Shown: positions 23,773 through 32,594 of the stretch, one piece after another
Numbering within the stretch: the first letter of the stretch is position 1
How the letters are laid out: the number at the start of each line of letters is the position of its first letter
Source of the DNA: Chloroflexota bacterium
GTDB taxonomy: Bacteria > Chloroflexota > Anaerolineae > Aggregatilineales > Phototrophicaceae
NCBI GenBank assembly: GCA_003242205.1
Contig: QGUR01000004.1
Span: 1-41,137 of the forward strand
Reading direction: 5' to 3'
Length of the DNA stretch: 41,137 nt
Position numbers and translations under genes: made by a program
The notes under the pieces: generated by a model
The model's database searches: none
The model's input: only the letters and a program-made list of their open reading frames with translations
What the model was told of the DNA's origin: nothing

Positions 23773-24330
23773 ATGATCGACGTCAATCAAATGCGTAAAG
23801 GCGCAACCTTCACTGAAGATGGTGAGATCTACAAGGTGCTCAACTATACGCACCACAAACCGGGGCGTGGCAACGCGACCATTCGCCTGACCGTCCGCAA
23901 CATGCGAACCGGGGCGACTCGCGACATGACCTACAACTCCGGCGAGCGCGTGCAGGAAATTCGCGTCGAAAGCCGCGAAGTGCAGTACCTGTACGATGAT
24001 GGCGAGTTTCTCACCTTTATGGACACCGAGACATACGAGCAGCCTCAGATTCGCCGCGAAATTTTTGGCGATGACATTCTGTTCCTGAAAGAGAACATGA
24101 CGATCACCCTCAGCAGTTTCGAGGGCGAGATCATCGACTATACGCTGCCGACAACGGTCGATCAGGAAGTCGTCGAAGCGGAGCCGGGTTATGCTGGCGA
24201 TACCGCCAATAATCCGATGAAGCGTGTGAAAACGGAAACCGGCCTTGAAGTTTCGGTTCCCCTGTTTGTCAATGCCGGCGACGTGATTCGCATCAAGACC
24301 GAGGATGGCAGTTACGTAACCCGCGTCTAG
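23773..24330 (+). CDS. efp: Elongation factor P (Arg32 type)
   Basis: A 185-residue EF-P with three beta-barrel domains. It relieves ribosome stalling at polyproline stretches by placing its domain-I loop beside the P-site tRNA. That loop reads HHKPGRGNAT, with Arg32 at the tip where many bacteria have Lys. Later motifs (MTYNSGERVQEIRVESR, YLYDDGEFLTFMDTETYEQ and the C-terminal VPLFVNAGDVIRIKTEDGSY, given in part) are standard. The ATG at 23773 is a family-typical start (MIDVNQMRKG). Confidence 0.96.
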   Translation: MIDVNQMRKGATFTEDGEIYKVLNYTHHKPGRGNATIRLTVRNMRTGATRDMTYNSGERVQEIRVESREVQYLYDDGEFLTFMDTETYEQPQIRREIFGDDILFLKENMTITLSSFEGEIIDYTLPTTVDQEVVEAEPGYAGDTANNPMKRVKTETGLEVSVPLFVNAGDVIRIKTEDGSYVTRV

Positions 24331-24380
24331 GCAGCCTTGCCCGGCGCGTTCCGGCGAATAACGAGGGCAGGAGCTTTTCC

Positions 24381-24599
24381 ATGACTTACGAGCGCATCTA
24401 CCGGCTGGTCGGGTTCAGCCTCATCGGTCTGATCGTGCTATATTTTTCGGTGGAATTAAGCCGTTCGATGGGTTGGGTCGGACTGGTACTGCCCTCGCTG
24501 CTGATCGCCACAGCGTATATCATCGTGACCGTGATCCTGGACGCCGTCCTCCTGTGGCTGCAATCGCGCCTGCCGGAAAGACGCCGCAAATCGCGCTAA
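24381..24599 (+). CDS. Small two-helix membrane protein
   Basis: A 72-residue protein with two membrane helices (about 8-28, LVGFSLIGLIVLYFSVEL, and 32-58, VGLVLPSLLIATAYIIVTVI) and a basic tail RLPERRRKSR, which should face the cytoplasm. GGAG precedes the ATG. It lies between efp and the EEP hydrolase, all on the plus strand and closely spaced. No family recognised. Confidence 0.7.
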   Translation: MTYERIYRLVGFSLIGLIVLYFSVELSRSMGWVGLVLPSLLIATAYIIVTVILDAVLLWLQSRLPERRRKSR

Positions 24600-24622
24600 C
24601 CCGCCTCTGAAAGCTGACTGCC

Positions 24623-25384
24623 GTGGACCTTTCGCTGCTGACGTACAACATTCGTATTGGCACTTTCAATCCTTTCGGGCTGGAAGGCGTGGCGCGCGTC
24701 ATCGAGCGTCTGCGCCCTGATATTGCCGGCCTGCAGGAAGTCCACGTTTATGCCAACGCCAGCGGCCCGGTCGACCAGCCGCGCTGGCTGGCGGAACGCC
24801 TCAATTACGAGGCGGTATTTGGCGCGGCGCGGGATGTGCCGCCGCAAATCGTGCCCGGTCAAATCGGGCAGTTTGGCAACGCGCTACTGAGCCGCTTTCC
24901 GGTTATCGCCACCGAAACCCACCTGCTGCCCCGGCCATCTGAGGACGACGAACAGCGAGCCGTACTGGCCACGCGTCTCGAAACGCCCGCCGGGCAACTG
25001 AACGTCTTTGTCACGCACTGGTCGCTGCTGCCGGAACACAGAGCAGAACAGGTTGTGGCTACGCTGAACCTGATCGAACAGTGGAGCGGCGGCGGACCTT
25101 CCGTTCTGATGGGCGACTTCAACGCCCTGCCCGATGCGCCCGAAATCGCCGCGCTGCGCGAGCACCTGACCGACCTGTGGGAAGCGACGGCGACGCCGCT
25201 CGAAGCGCGGATCAGTTTCCCCGCAGGGCCGAAGGGAACGATCATCCCGAATGGGTGGACGGCCGCGCTCGATTACATCTTCACCAGCCGGGACATCACG
25301 CCCCGGAAAATCGAAGTCATCTACGACGAGACGCTCGCCTCCGACCACAATCCGGTGCTGGCAACGATTCAGTCTGGCGTGTAA
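24623..25384 (+). CDS. Endonuclease/exonuclease/phosphatase (EEP) family hydrolase
   Basis: A 253-residue metal-dependent phosphoesterase. The EEP motifs are in order: LTYNIRIG, the metal Glu in LQEVHV, LNVFVTHWSLLP (His), the catalytic MGDFNALPDAPEI and the final ASDHNPVLATI. Members act on DNA, phospholipids or inositol phosphates; the substrate is not apparent. There is no signal peptide, so it is cytoplasmic. The GTG at 24623 (read VDLSLLTYNI) fits the family start, 23 bases after the small membrane protein. Confidence 0.88.
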   Translation: MDLSLLTYNIRIGTFNPFGLEGVARVIERLRPDIAGLQEVHVYANASGPVDQPRWLAERLNYEAVFGAARDVPPQIVPGQIGQFGNALLSRFPVIATETHLLPRPSEDDEQRAVLATRLETPAGQLNVFVTHWSLLPEHRAEQVVATLNLIEQWSGGGPSVLMGDFNALPDAPEIAALREHLTDLWEATATPLEARISFPAGPKGTIIPNGWTAALDYIFTSRDITPRKIEVIYDETLASDHNPVLATIQSGV

Positions 25385-25472
25385 GGCGTCAGGCAGCATA
25401 GCCGTTGCCTTTGATGCCGGGTAGCAACCGCCCGGCGCATAACCGCGTTACAACTCCCGGCGCTGCATTTCG

Positions 25473-25478
25473 TATAAT
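25473..25478 (+). promoter_or_regulatory. -10 element TATAAT upstream of the 25565 gene
   Basis: A perfect TATAAT followed by AGG. TTACAA lies upstream at 19-base spacing and is a weak -35. The same TATAATAGG core occurs at 14984 and 32556. Confidence 0.5.
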
Positions 25479-25564
25479 AGGATGATGGCGTGCTTCGCGC
25501 ATCATCGTAGACGTCGCCGCCCGCGAGTCGTCTAACGATTCACCAGTTACAGGAGCAAATCAAC

Positions 25565-25936
25565 ATGTGGCAGCGTCCGCGTTCCAGCCAGCAGATGATA
25601 TGGATCGCCATTGGAATGCTGCTGTTGGGGCTATTCCTCGGCCTGATGCTGACCCAGTCGGGTTTTCGCTGGCCGATGTTCTTCTTTTTCTTCTGGTTTG
25701 GCCCCTGGCTTTTCCGCGGTTTTGCGCGGCACAGGTGGCACGACTGGCGACGTGAAGAGGAATGGGAAAACCCGAAGGCCAAACGCAAACGAGAGGCGTT
25801 CGAAGACGAGGCAGACGAACCGCCGGTGCAGAGCGAGCCATCGCGCTACCTGCTCACCGATGACGGCGAAATCGTGGAGATTGTCGACCCGCCGCCGGCA
25901 CGGGCCGGCGAAATCGGTCGCCAGCCCTACGAATAG
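25565..25936 (+). CDS. Membrane protein with aromatic-rich helix pair and acidic tail
   Basis: A 123-residue protein. Two membrane segments occupy about 11-30 (IWIAIGMLLLGLFLGLML) and 36-52 (WPMFFFFFWFGPWLF, unusually Phe/Trp-rich). A highly charged cytoplasmic tail of about 70 residues follows, first basic, then acidic and Pro-rich, with YLLTDDGEIVEIVD near the end. AGGAG precedes the ATG. It has its own -10 element. No family recognised; its position just before the kinase gene makes it a possible partner or substrate (speculative). Confidence 0.75.
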   Translation: MWQRPRSSQQMIWIAIGMLLLGLFLGLMLTQSGFRWPMFFFFFWFGPWLFRGFARHRWHDWRREEEWENPKAKRKREAFEDEADEPPVQSEPSRYLLTDDGEIVEIVDPPPARAGEIGRQPYE

Positions 25937-26175
25937 AAACCGCCTCTCATCCCGGCTTTATCCGTCCCACCCTTCGATGCTGTACGGTGTAGGAACAGTC
26001 GTTCAAGGGAGACCGGCGTTCGCAAGTTCCCTGCTTCCCTTGCCCTGACGGAATAACCCGGCCAAAAAACGCAGCGCCTGTAGGCCCGCCATCCGGCGAG
26101 CGCGCAGGAAAACAGGGGAGAGGGACCAATGGCAGACGATCAATCCAATCAATAGACACAAGGGAGCAAGCCCAG

Positions 26176-28023
26176 ATGCCCCTGGTTGAAGGTCAGACCC
26201 TCGGCCCGTACCGCGTGCTTCAACTGCTCGGACGAGGCGGGATGGCGACCGTCTTTAAAGGCTATCATGCCCGGCTCGACCGCCCGGTCGCCATCAAAGC
26301 GATCCATCAGGCATACACGCGAGACGAAAATTTTCTGACACGCTTTGAGCGCGAAGCGCGGATCGTCGCGCGGCTCGACCATCCGAATATCGTGCCGATC
26401 TACGACTATGCCGAGCACGAAGGCCAGCCCTATCTGGTCATCAAGTACATCGAAGGCCAAACGCTCAAGGAAGTCATCGCGGCCGAGCCGCCGCCGCTGG
26501 AACGCATTGTCGACCTGATGTCCACGGTTGCCGCAGCGCTTGACTACGCCCACAGTCAGGGCGTGCTACACCGCGACCTGAAGCCATCGAACATTCTGAT
26601 CGATAACAACGGCGTTGCCTATCTGACCGATTTCGGCCTCGCGCGCATGGTGGGGGCCAGCGAAAGCACCATGAGCCGCGACATGGTGCTCGGTACGCCG
26701 CAGTATGTATCGCCAGAGCAGGCGATGGGAGACCGCGAACTGACGCCGCAGTCCGACCTGTATTCGCTGGGCGTCATCCTGTACGAACTGGTCGTCGGCC
26801 GCCCGCCGTTCACCGGCGACACGCCCTACGCCATTATTCACGACCAGATTTACAGCGAGCTTCCGCGCCCAAGCGACCTGAACCCGGATGTTCCGCCGCA
26901 GGTCGAGGCGGTGCTGGAGAAAGCGCTGGCCAAGGACCCGGCGCAGCGCTATGCGAGCGCGGCGGAACTGATGGACGCCTTCCGCAACGCAATCGCCGAG
27001 GCCGGGCTGACGACGCTCAACCCGGATCGCAGGCAGATCGCCAACGCGCGCGCGACGGAATACGTGCCGGTTGGCAGCCGGCCAGCGTCAGCGCCGGTCG
27101 TGCCGTCGGCCAAACCAAAGCGCCGTGATAACGTCGAATTTCGGCTGGACCTCGGGCAAATCGGGGAACAGATTCGCTCGACGTTTGAAAACTGGGAAGA
27201 CAGCCCGTTGAACCCGAGCCGGCTGAACAACGAACCAGTGCCCATCGACGAGGCTTCGATCCGCAAGCGCATCGAGAAGCAGCACAACAAGCGCAAGGAA
27301 TTCATCACCCACCTCGTCGTCTACGGCTTCATCAACCTGATGCTCTGGCTCATCTTTATCTTCACCAGCGGGGAAAGCACCGAACTCGGCCTGCCGGATT
27401 TCGCCGCCTCATTCCCGTGGCCCTTGATCGTCAGTTTTGGCTGGGGTTCCGGGCTGGTAGCCCATGCCATCGATACATGGGCGCAGACTGGAAGCCGCGT
27501 TGCCCGCCTCGATAGGGCCGTCCGCAACGCCATGCGCGCCGAATACGGTGAGGACTGGCTGAACGTTGCCAGCAAGGCGCAGTACAACAAGGTGCAGCGA
27601 CGCGTCGAAAAACCGTTCAAGAAGCGGATCGAATTCATTCAGCACGCGGCCGTTTATCTCTGCATCAACCTGATGCTATGGGCCATGTTCGTGTTCACCA
27701 CCGGAGCGAGCGCAGAACTCGGCCTGCCGGATTTTGCAGCGGCATTCCCGTGGCCCTTGATCGTCGGTCTGGGCTGGGGCGCGGGGCTGGTGGCGCACGC
27801 TGCGGACACGTTCATGCACGGCGGTTTCAGCGCCGAAGCGTACGAGCGCAAACTCCAGCAGGAGGTGGAACGCGAGCTGCAAAGTCTGGCGGAAGAGGAG
27901 GGCCTGTATGAAAAGCCGAAACGCGACCGCGGCATCCGCCTGACCGAAGACGGCGAACTGACCGACAGCATCGCCGAAGCGTGGGATCTGGACGCGGGCA
28001 AAGCCAAGCGATCGAGACGCTAG
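26176..28023 (+). CDS. Hanks-type Ser/Thr protein kinase with two C-terminal 2TM domains
   Basis: A 615-residue protein. An N-terminal kinase domain (about 10-275) has the glycine loop LGRGGMATVFKG, the ATP Lys in VAIKAIH, the catalytic loop HRDLKPSN, the metal Asp in DFGLARM, and SPEQAMG with YSLGVILYELVVGRPPF; all active residues are intact. A linker (about 280-360) follows. Two tandem 2TM domains, each IRKRIEKQ.../VQRRVEKPFKKR plus two helices around the repeated ELGLPDFAA-x-FPWPLIV, fill about 365-450 and 470-560, and a charged tail ends the protein. There are no external sensory (PASTA) domains. The ATG at 26176 follows AAGGGAGC. Confidence 0.93.
   Translation: MPLVEGQTLGPYRVLQLLGRGGMATVFKGYHARLDRPVAIKAIHQAYTRDENFLTRFEREARIVARLDHPNIVPIYDYAEHEGQPYLVIKYIEGQTLKEVIAAEPPPLERIVDLMSTVAAALDYAHSQGVLHRDLKPSNILIDNNGVAYLTDFGLARMVGASESTMSRDMVLGTPQYVSPEQAMGDRELTPQSDLYSLGVILYELVVGRPPFTGDTPYAIIHDQIYSELPRPSDLNPDVPPQVEAVLEKALAKDPAQRYASAAELMDAFRNAIAEAGLTTLNPDRRQIANARATEYVPVGSRPASAPVVPSAKPKRRDNVEFRLDLGQIGEQIRSTFENWEDSPLNPSRLNNEPVPIDEASIRKRIEKQHNKRKEFITHLVVYGFINLMLWLIFIFTSGESTELGLPDFAASFPWPLIVSFGWGSGLVAHAIDTWAQTGSRVARLDRAVRNAMRAEYGEDWLNVASKAQYNKVQRRVEKPFKKRIEFIQHAAVYLCINLMLWAMFVFTTGASAELGLPDFAAAFPWPLIVGLGWGAGLVAHAADTFMHGGFSAEAYERKLQQEVERELQSLAEEEGLYEKPKRDRGIRLTEDGELTDSIAEAWDLDAGKAKRSRR
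27382..27432 (+). repeat. Direct repeat copy 1 inside the kinase gene (first 2TM domain)
   Basis: This 51-base segment matches 27715-27765 at 47 of 51 positions, far closer than the flanking parts of the two 2TM domains. It encodes ELGLPDFAASFPWPLIV. Confidence 0.8.
27715..27765 (+). repeat. Direct repeat copy 2 inside the kinase gene (second 2TM domain)
   Basis: Second copy of the 51-base segment at 27382-27432, in the same frame, encoding ELGLPDFAAAFPWPLIV. The near-identity suggests a recent duplication, gene conversion or tight constraint. Confidence 0.8.
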
Positions 28024-28147
28024 CAACGCCCGCATCCCATCATGGTTTGCGTCCTGACAGGCGAAAACGCAACCGCGCCGTTACAATGGATGCGGATAGG
28101 CCCTCTACAACGAGGGCGCTTGCCTGTCACTAAACCGGAGCGCGCGA

Positions 28148-28675
28148 GTGGCGAAAACGCAATCTGACAACCGACCACCGCTCTGGCAGCGGCTCATCCG
28201 GCGTCGCGCGTTTGCCGTCCATGTAGCGGCTTACCTGATCGGCAGCACCTTCATCTGGATGCGAAACGCGCCGCTGGCGGACAAGCAGTTCAGCGTCCTG
28301 CTATGGCTGGCGTTGCTGTGCGCGCATGGCCTGATCGTCTACCGTCACAGGCGCGTCGCCTTCGCCTTCCATCTGCTCATGTTCAGCGCCGGCAACGCGG
28401 CTATCTGGTCCACAACCGCGCCGCTGGCGGACAAGCTGAGCGCCAATCTCGGCTGGATCGCCGTCACCGCCATTTCCGGCCTGTGGCTTTACCGCCGGCA
28501 CTTCTCCAACCGCCAGACGGCGAAAAGCGCTGCCCGCCAGCGCAAATCCAGCCCGAAGCAACCCGCGTCATCCCGCGCCGCACCGCCGGATGACGCGCCG
28601 GAAACCGGGACGCCGGACGAACGTCCGCCCAACCGCCGGGGGTCGCGCCGCAAAAAAGCGCAGTCTCATTCGTAA
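28148..28675 (+). CDS. Four-helix membrane protein of duplicated 2TM-like units
   Basis: A 175-residue protein. Two similar units (about 22-68 and 70-118) each hold two helices and a shared core: NAPLADKQFSVLLWLAL with YRHRR, and TAPLADKLSANLGWIAV with YRRH. This resembles the architecture of the 2TM domains in the kinase just upstream. A basic, Pro/Ser-rich tail of about 55 residues follows and is probably cytoplasmic. The start is GTG at 28148 after GGAG. The gene ends ten bases inside the convergent permease gene. It may share the membrane platform of the kinase. Confidence 0.75.
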   Translation: MAKTQSDNRPPLWQRLIRRRAFAVHVAAYLIGSTFIWMRNAPLADKQFSVLLWLALLCAHGLIVYRHRRVAFAFHLLMFSAGNAAIWSTTAPLADKLSANLGWIAVTAISGLWLYRRHFSNRQTAKSAARQRKSSPKQPASSRAAPPDDAPETGTPDERPPNRRGSRRKKAQSHS

Positions 28676-31341
28676 CGCAGCACTTGCGCCACACGCTCAT
28701 TGATGGCAACGCTGGCGCTTGCCAGTGTGGCAACCCAGGCGATCACGACCGACGCGACCACCAGCGCGACGGCTGTCAGCGTGGCGTCACGGGGAATCGG
28801 AATCGCATCGCCCATGCCGAGCGCCGTCATGATGGCGACGCCCAACGCGCTCAATCCAATGCCGATGAGACCGCCAAGCAGGCCGACCAGCGTATTCTCC
28901 AACAGCATGACCAGCAACACGCGCTTGCCCTTCAGTCCAATCGCCTTCAAAATGCCGATCTGGCGGCGACGTTCGAGCGTCGCCAGCGAGACCGTGTTGG
29001 CCATGATGACCGCAGCGGCGAACAGCGACAGCAGGCCAACCAGAATCGGAAGCGCGCTGAACTGGTCGATCAGGCGGCGCATCAGGCCATCGATGAACGT
29101 GATGTCCAGCGCCAGAACCGGCGGAACCAGCGCCGAGAGCGCCAGCAGCACCTCGTTCAGATTTTCTTCGGGAACCTGTAACACGTTGAGCGTGAGCTTA
29201 GGCGAAATTCCATCGAGTACGCCGGGCGGAACCAGCGATGCGCCCGACGTGAGGCCCATAGACGCCGACGACTCCAGAATGCCCACGACTTCAAAATCGA
29301 CGCGCTGGTCGCCGCGCCGGCCACGCAAATCGAGCGTCAGCACCGACCCCGGCGCGATCCCCTCTACCTGCTGCGCGGTCAACTGCGAAACCACCATCAC
29401 GTTGTTGCCCTCATCCTCCGGTCCGAGCAGGCGTCCCTCGATGGCACGCTCGGTCGGGTTCGGCGCGGTCACATCGGCGACGCTGACGCTAATCTCGATA
29501 TCACGCATTTCCCGGCGCGCCTCCGACGGCAGGTTTTCCTCGCTGAAGCCGAGCGGCAGCATGATGCGCGGCGGCTCGCCGTTGACGGCAACCAGATCAA
29601 AATCGTACATATCCAATGTCCTCGCCCGCTCGATGCCGGGGATGGTGTTAAGCTGAGCGCGCAGCAGCGTCTGGCCCAGACCCCGGTTCAGCAGGCTGGC
29701 ATACGGAAAAACGAGGACATTGCCGCCAAGGCTCTGGCTGAGCTGGAACTGCAACACCTCGCGCGTGCCGGCCCCGACGAACGTGATACTGCTGAGCGCG
29801 AACATACCGGCGCTCAAGGCCAGCAGCGTCGTCGCCGTTCGCAGGCGGCGCGAGGTCAGGTTGCGAAGCGCCAGACGCAGGTCAACCCAGCCAAACGATG
29901 GGAAGCGACTGACAATCCAGACGATCACCCACATCACGCCAACCAGCAGGCCAAGTATGGCCAGCGTGACGGCGACACCGATGAAACCGGCCCAGAACAC
30001 GCCCAGAATCTGCCCGGCAATCGCGCCGATGACGACGACAACCAGCAGAATGCCAAACAGCGATTGCAGACACCCGGTCGCCGCGACATGCGGCTCGTTG
30101 GGGCGCAGAATGATCGCCGGGCGAATGCGAACCGCCGTCAGCACCGGGATCAACCCGAAGACGACCGTCACCACCATGCCCAGACCAAAACCGTAGAGAA
30201 TCGCCTCAGGGTAGACGCGCCAGACAAGCTGCTGCTGCAGGAACGTCTCGCCATAGCGATTGACCACCCCGCTCAGCAGAACGCCGAACACCGATCCGAC
30301 CACGCTGCCCGCGATGCCCAGCAGAACGGCTTCGGCCAGAAAGATCATGGCGACCTGCCGCGCCTTAAGGCCAAATGTCTTGAGCGCCGCCACCTCATCC
30401 GTGCGCCGCCCGACCATCACCAGCATCGTGTTGATGATGCCAATGCCGCCGATGAGCAGCGCGCCCAGCCCCATAATCACGATGAACCGGCCAAGCGTAT
30501 CGCCGATGGCGGCGTTAATTCGCATGAGTTCGGGAACCGTCGTGGTGCTGCCGCCAACGCCCAACTGGACCAGCTCGCGCTCCGCCGCCTCGATATCGGT
30601 CCCCGGCGGCAGTGTCAGGCTGATGCTATTGGGCTTGGGATCGAGCTGGAGCTTTTCGGCATGAGCGATGTCCAGATAGGCGAAGCCAAAAAACGAGGCG
30701 AACAGGTTGCGGGCGTTCGCTTCGTTTTCCGTCGCCACAATCCCTCGAACCGTGAACGGCTCCTCGGTGCCGCTGACGCGCACGGTATCGCCAACCGCGA
30801 TTCCCTGTGTGTCGGCCAGATTTTTGCTGATGACGACGTAGTTGCCCCCGTCCGCCAGCAGTTCGCGCAGCGGCACGCCTGCCGGGTCAAGCGCGCGAAT
30901 ATCGCCGGTTGGCGGGAAGGTTTCCGGGTCGATCAGAAACGTGCTGACAAACTGCGGGCGTCCCACCGTCACGGCATCGACCGCTGTGATCTGCATGTTC
31001 GAGTAGGTCGTATAGGCGCTCATCTGCCCGCCCCGTTCGTCGACCCACTCGCTCACGCGGTCGATGACCGCCGCGCTGAAACCGTTGTCGTCGTCGCCCG
31101 GCGTGGCGAAGTTAAAAGCCGCGCCGAAAAAGCCGCCGCCGCTGCGGCTGATGGTGATGTCGCCGTGGTTGCTGACGCGCACGTTTTCGATCAGCGAGTC
31201 GGCAATCGCCAGCCCCAGACTGCGTAGCGCCACGACTGTCGCCACGCCGGCGGCGATACAGAAAATGCCGAAGATCGTCCAGCGCGAACTACGGCGCAGG
31301 TTGCGATATGCGTAGCTCAGGTAAAAGAGTAATCGGTTCAT
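28666..31341 (-). CDS. FtsX/MacB-type ABC transporter permease, two fused halves
   Basis: An 891-residue protein. It starts with a helix (LLFYLSYAYRNLRRSSRWTI, IFCIAAGVATVVALRSLGLA) and a large extracytoplasmic MacB-like domain (about 50-285). The first FtsX permease block (about 300-410; GLGALLIGGIGIINTMLV, RTDEVAALKTFGLKARQV) follows. A second unit at about 440-890 repeats the pattern and ends with ATLERRRQIGILKAIGLKGKR and four more helices. This is the fused permease layout of lipoprotein-release or macrolide-type mechanotransmission transporters. No ATP-binding subunit is encoded in the window. I chose the ATG at 31341 (MNRLLFYLSY); the frame is open further upstream but the extra residues do not look like the family. 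Confidence 0.88.
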   Translation of the reverse strand: MNRLLFYLSYAYRNLRRSSRWTIFGIFCIAAGVATVVALRSLGLAIADSLIENVRVSNHGDITISRSGGGFFGAAFNFATPGDDDNGFSAAVIDRVSEWVDERGGQMSAYTTYSNMQITAVDAVTVGRPQFVSTFLIDPETFPPTGDIRALDPAGVPLRELLADGGNYVVISKNLADTQGIAVGDTVRVSGTEEPFTVRGIVATENEANARNLFASFFGFAYLDIAHAEKLQLDPKPNSISLTLPPGTDIEAAERELVQLGVGGSTTTVPELMRINAAIGDTLGRFIVIMGLGALLIGGIGIINTMLVMVGRRTDEVAALKTFGLKARQVAMIFLAEAVLLGIAGSVVGSVFGVLLSGVVNRYGETFLQQQLVWRVYPEAILYGFGLGMVVTVVFGLIPVLTAVRIRPAIILRPNEPHVAATGCLQSLFGILLVVVVIGAIAGQILGVFWAGFIGVAVTLAILGLLVGVMWVIVWIVSRFPSFGWVDLRLALRNLTSRRLRTATTLLALSAGMFALSSITFVGAGTREVLQFQLSQSLGGNVLVFPYASLLNRGLGQTLLRAQLNTIPGIERARTLDMYDFDLVAVNGEPPRIMLPLGFSEENLPSEARREMRDIEISVSVADVTAPNPTERAIEGRLLGPEDEGNNVMVVSQLTAQQVEGIAPGSVLTLDLRGRRGDQRVDFEVVGILESSASMGLTSGASLVPPGVLDGISPKLTLNVLQVPEENLNEVLLALSALVPPVLALDITFIDGLMRRLIDQFSALPILVGLLSLFAAAVIMANTVSLATLERRRQIGILKAIGLKGKRVLLVMLLENTLVGLLGGLIGIGLSALGVAIMTALGMGDAIPIPRDATLTAVALVVASVVIAWVATLASASVAINERVAQVLRYE

Positions 31342-31475
31342 ATATCGTCCGGGAACTATCATCTGGGAGAAATTCGTCGCTACATGATGTACGCAGCGCG
31401 GGCGGCAAGGTTGCACGATTGTACAACCACAAAAGATATTGTGCTTAACAGGAAATGATAGAATTCGCCGGGATA

Positions 31476-31504
31476 TTGAGCGCAACCGCCATAGACATTA
31501 CAAT
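31476..31504 (+). promoter_or_regulatory. Promoter of the YihY/BrkB gene
   Basis: TTGAGC (31476-31481), a 17-base spacer, then TACAAT (31499-31504), in an AT-rich intergenic region between divergent genes. The start would fall near 31511, some 34 bases before the ATG. Confidence 0.6.
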
Positions 31505-31544
31505 ATTTTTTACAAATAACCAAACCTTCAAAGGACCAGAGCAC

Positions 31545-32504
31545 ATGCACATCAGCGCCATTCCGGGCATCATCATGGAGGCATTCCGCAAGTTCAACGA
31601 GGATAAGGTGACGCGGCTGGCGGCGGCTCTGGCCTATTACACGATCTTTTCCATCGCCCCGCTGCTGATCATCGTGATTGCGATCGCCGGCGCGGTGTTC
31701 GGTGAAGAAGCCGCGCGCGGCCAGATCGTCGCTCAGATTCGCGACGTTGTCGGCGACAGTGGCGCGGAACTGATTCAGGAAATGATCCAGAACGCCAACC
31801 AGCCGGGAACCGGCGTAGTCGCCACCATCGTCGGCATCATCACGCTGCTGATCGGCGCGACAGGCGTTTTCGGGCAGCTTCAGGATTCCCTGAACACCAT
31901 CTGGGGCGTTATGCCCAAACCCGGCCTCGGCATTATGCACACCATCAAGACACGCGTTCTGTCGTTCGCGCTGGTTTTCGGCATCGGCTTCGTGCTGCTG
32001 GTCGCGCTGGTCATCGACGCCGCGCTGGCGGGCGCGCTCAACTATCTGACGGATCAGCTTCCTCTGGGCGGCGTCATGCTTCAGGTGTTCAACCAGCTTA
32101 TTTCGCTGGTGGTGCTTTCGATCCTGTTCGCCATCCTCTTCAAATATCTGCCCGATGTGAAGATCGCCTGGCGTGACGTGATCGTCGGCGCGGTTGTTAC
32201 GGCGCTGCTGTTTATCATCGGCAAGTTCCTGATCGGCCTTTACCTCGGCAACAGCTCGCCGGCTTCCGTTTATGGCGCGGCAGGCTCGCTGGTCGTGCTG
32301 CTCATCTGGATCTACTATTCGTCGGTCATTCTCTTCTTCGGCGCGGAAATCACGCAGGTCTATGCCATGCGCTTTGGCGCGCACATCGAACCCGCCGATG
32401 ACGCGGTCCCGCTGACGCCGGAAGTGCGCGCGCGCCAGGGCATTCCGCTGAAAGCCGACGTGGAGGCCGCTACTGACTACCAGACAGCGCGCACAAACCG
32501 CTAA
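31545..32504 (+). CDS. YihY/BrkB family inner-membrane protein
   Basis: A 319-residue protein with six predicted membrane helices. Family marks are the N-terminal FRKFNEDKVTRLAAALAYYT, FSIAPLLIIVIA, GATGVFGQLQDSLNTIW, LFKYLPDVKIAWRDVIVGAV and YGAAGSLVVLLIWIYYSSVI followed by FFGAEITQVYA. The family was once called RNase BN but its members are membrane proteins of unsettled function. AAGGA stands nine bases before the ATG at 31545. Its own promoter lies at 31476. Confidence 0.9.
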   Translation: MHISAIPGIIMEAFRKFNEDKVTRLAAALAYYTIFSIAPLLIIVIAIAGAVFGEEAARGQIVAQIRDVVGDSGAELIQEMIQNANQPGTGVVATIVGIITLLIGATGVFGQLQDSLNTIWGVMPKPGLGIMHTIKTRVLSFALVFGIGFVLLVALVIDAALAGALNYLTDQLPLGGVMLQVFNQLISLVVLSILFAILFKYLPDVKIAWRDVIVGAVVTALLFIIGKFLIGLYLGNSSPASVYGAAGSLVVLLIWIYYSSVILFFGAEITQVYAMRFGAHIEPADDAVPLTPEVRARQGIPLKADVEAATDYQTARTNR

Positions 32505-32555
32505 CACCGCTACAAATCACCATTTTGGGCGACGCGCTTGAAAACCGGGACGCGC

Positions 32556-32561
32556 TATAAT
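32556..32561 (+). promoter_or_regulatory. -10 element of the cyclase pair
   Basis: A perfect TATAAT within CGCGCTATAATAGGCGC. No good -35 is seen at 17 bases. The start would be near 32568, leaving a leader of about 27 bases before the ATG at 32595. Confidence 0.55.
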
Positions 32562-32594
32562 AGGCGCATTCGGTTCGTTCGGGCATCCCCTGTC

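Noticed and set aside
31342..31485. A 48-residue N-terminal extension of the permease
   Set aside because: It runs through an AT-rich intergenic region, is Cys-rich and unlike the family, while MNRLLFYLSYAYRN at 31341 is a typical start.
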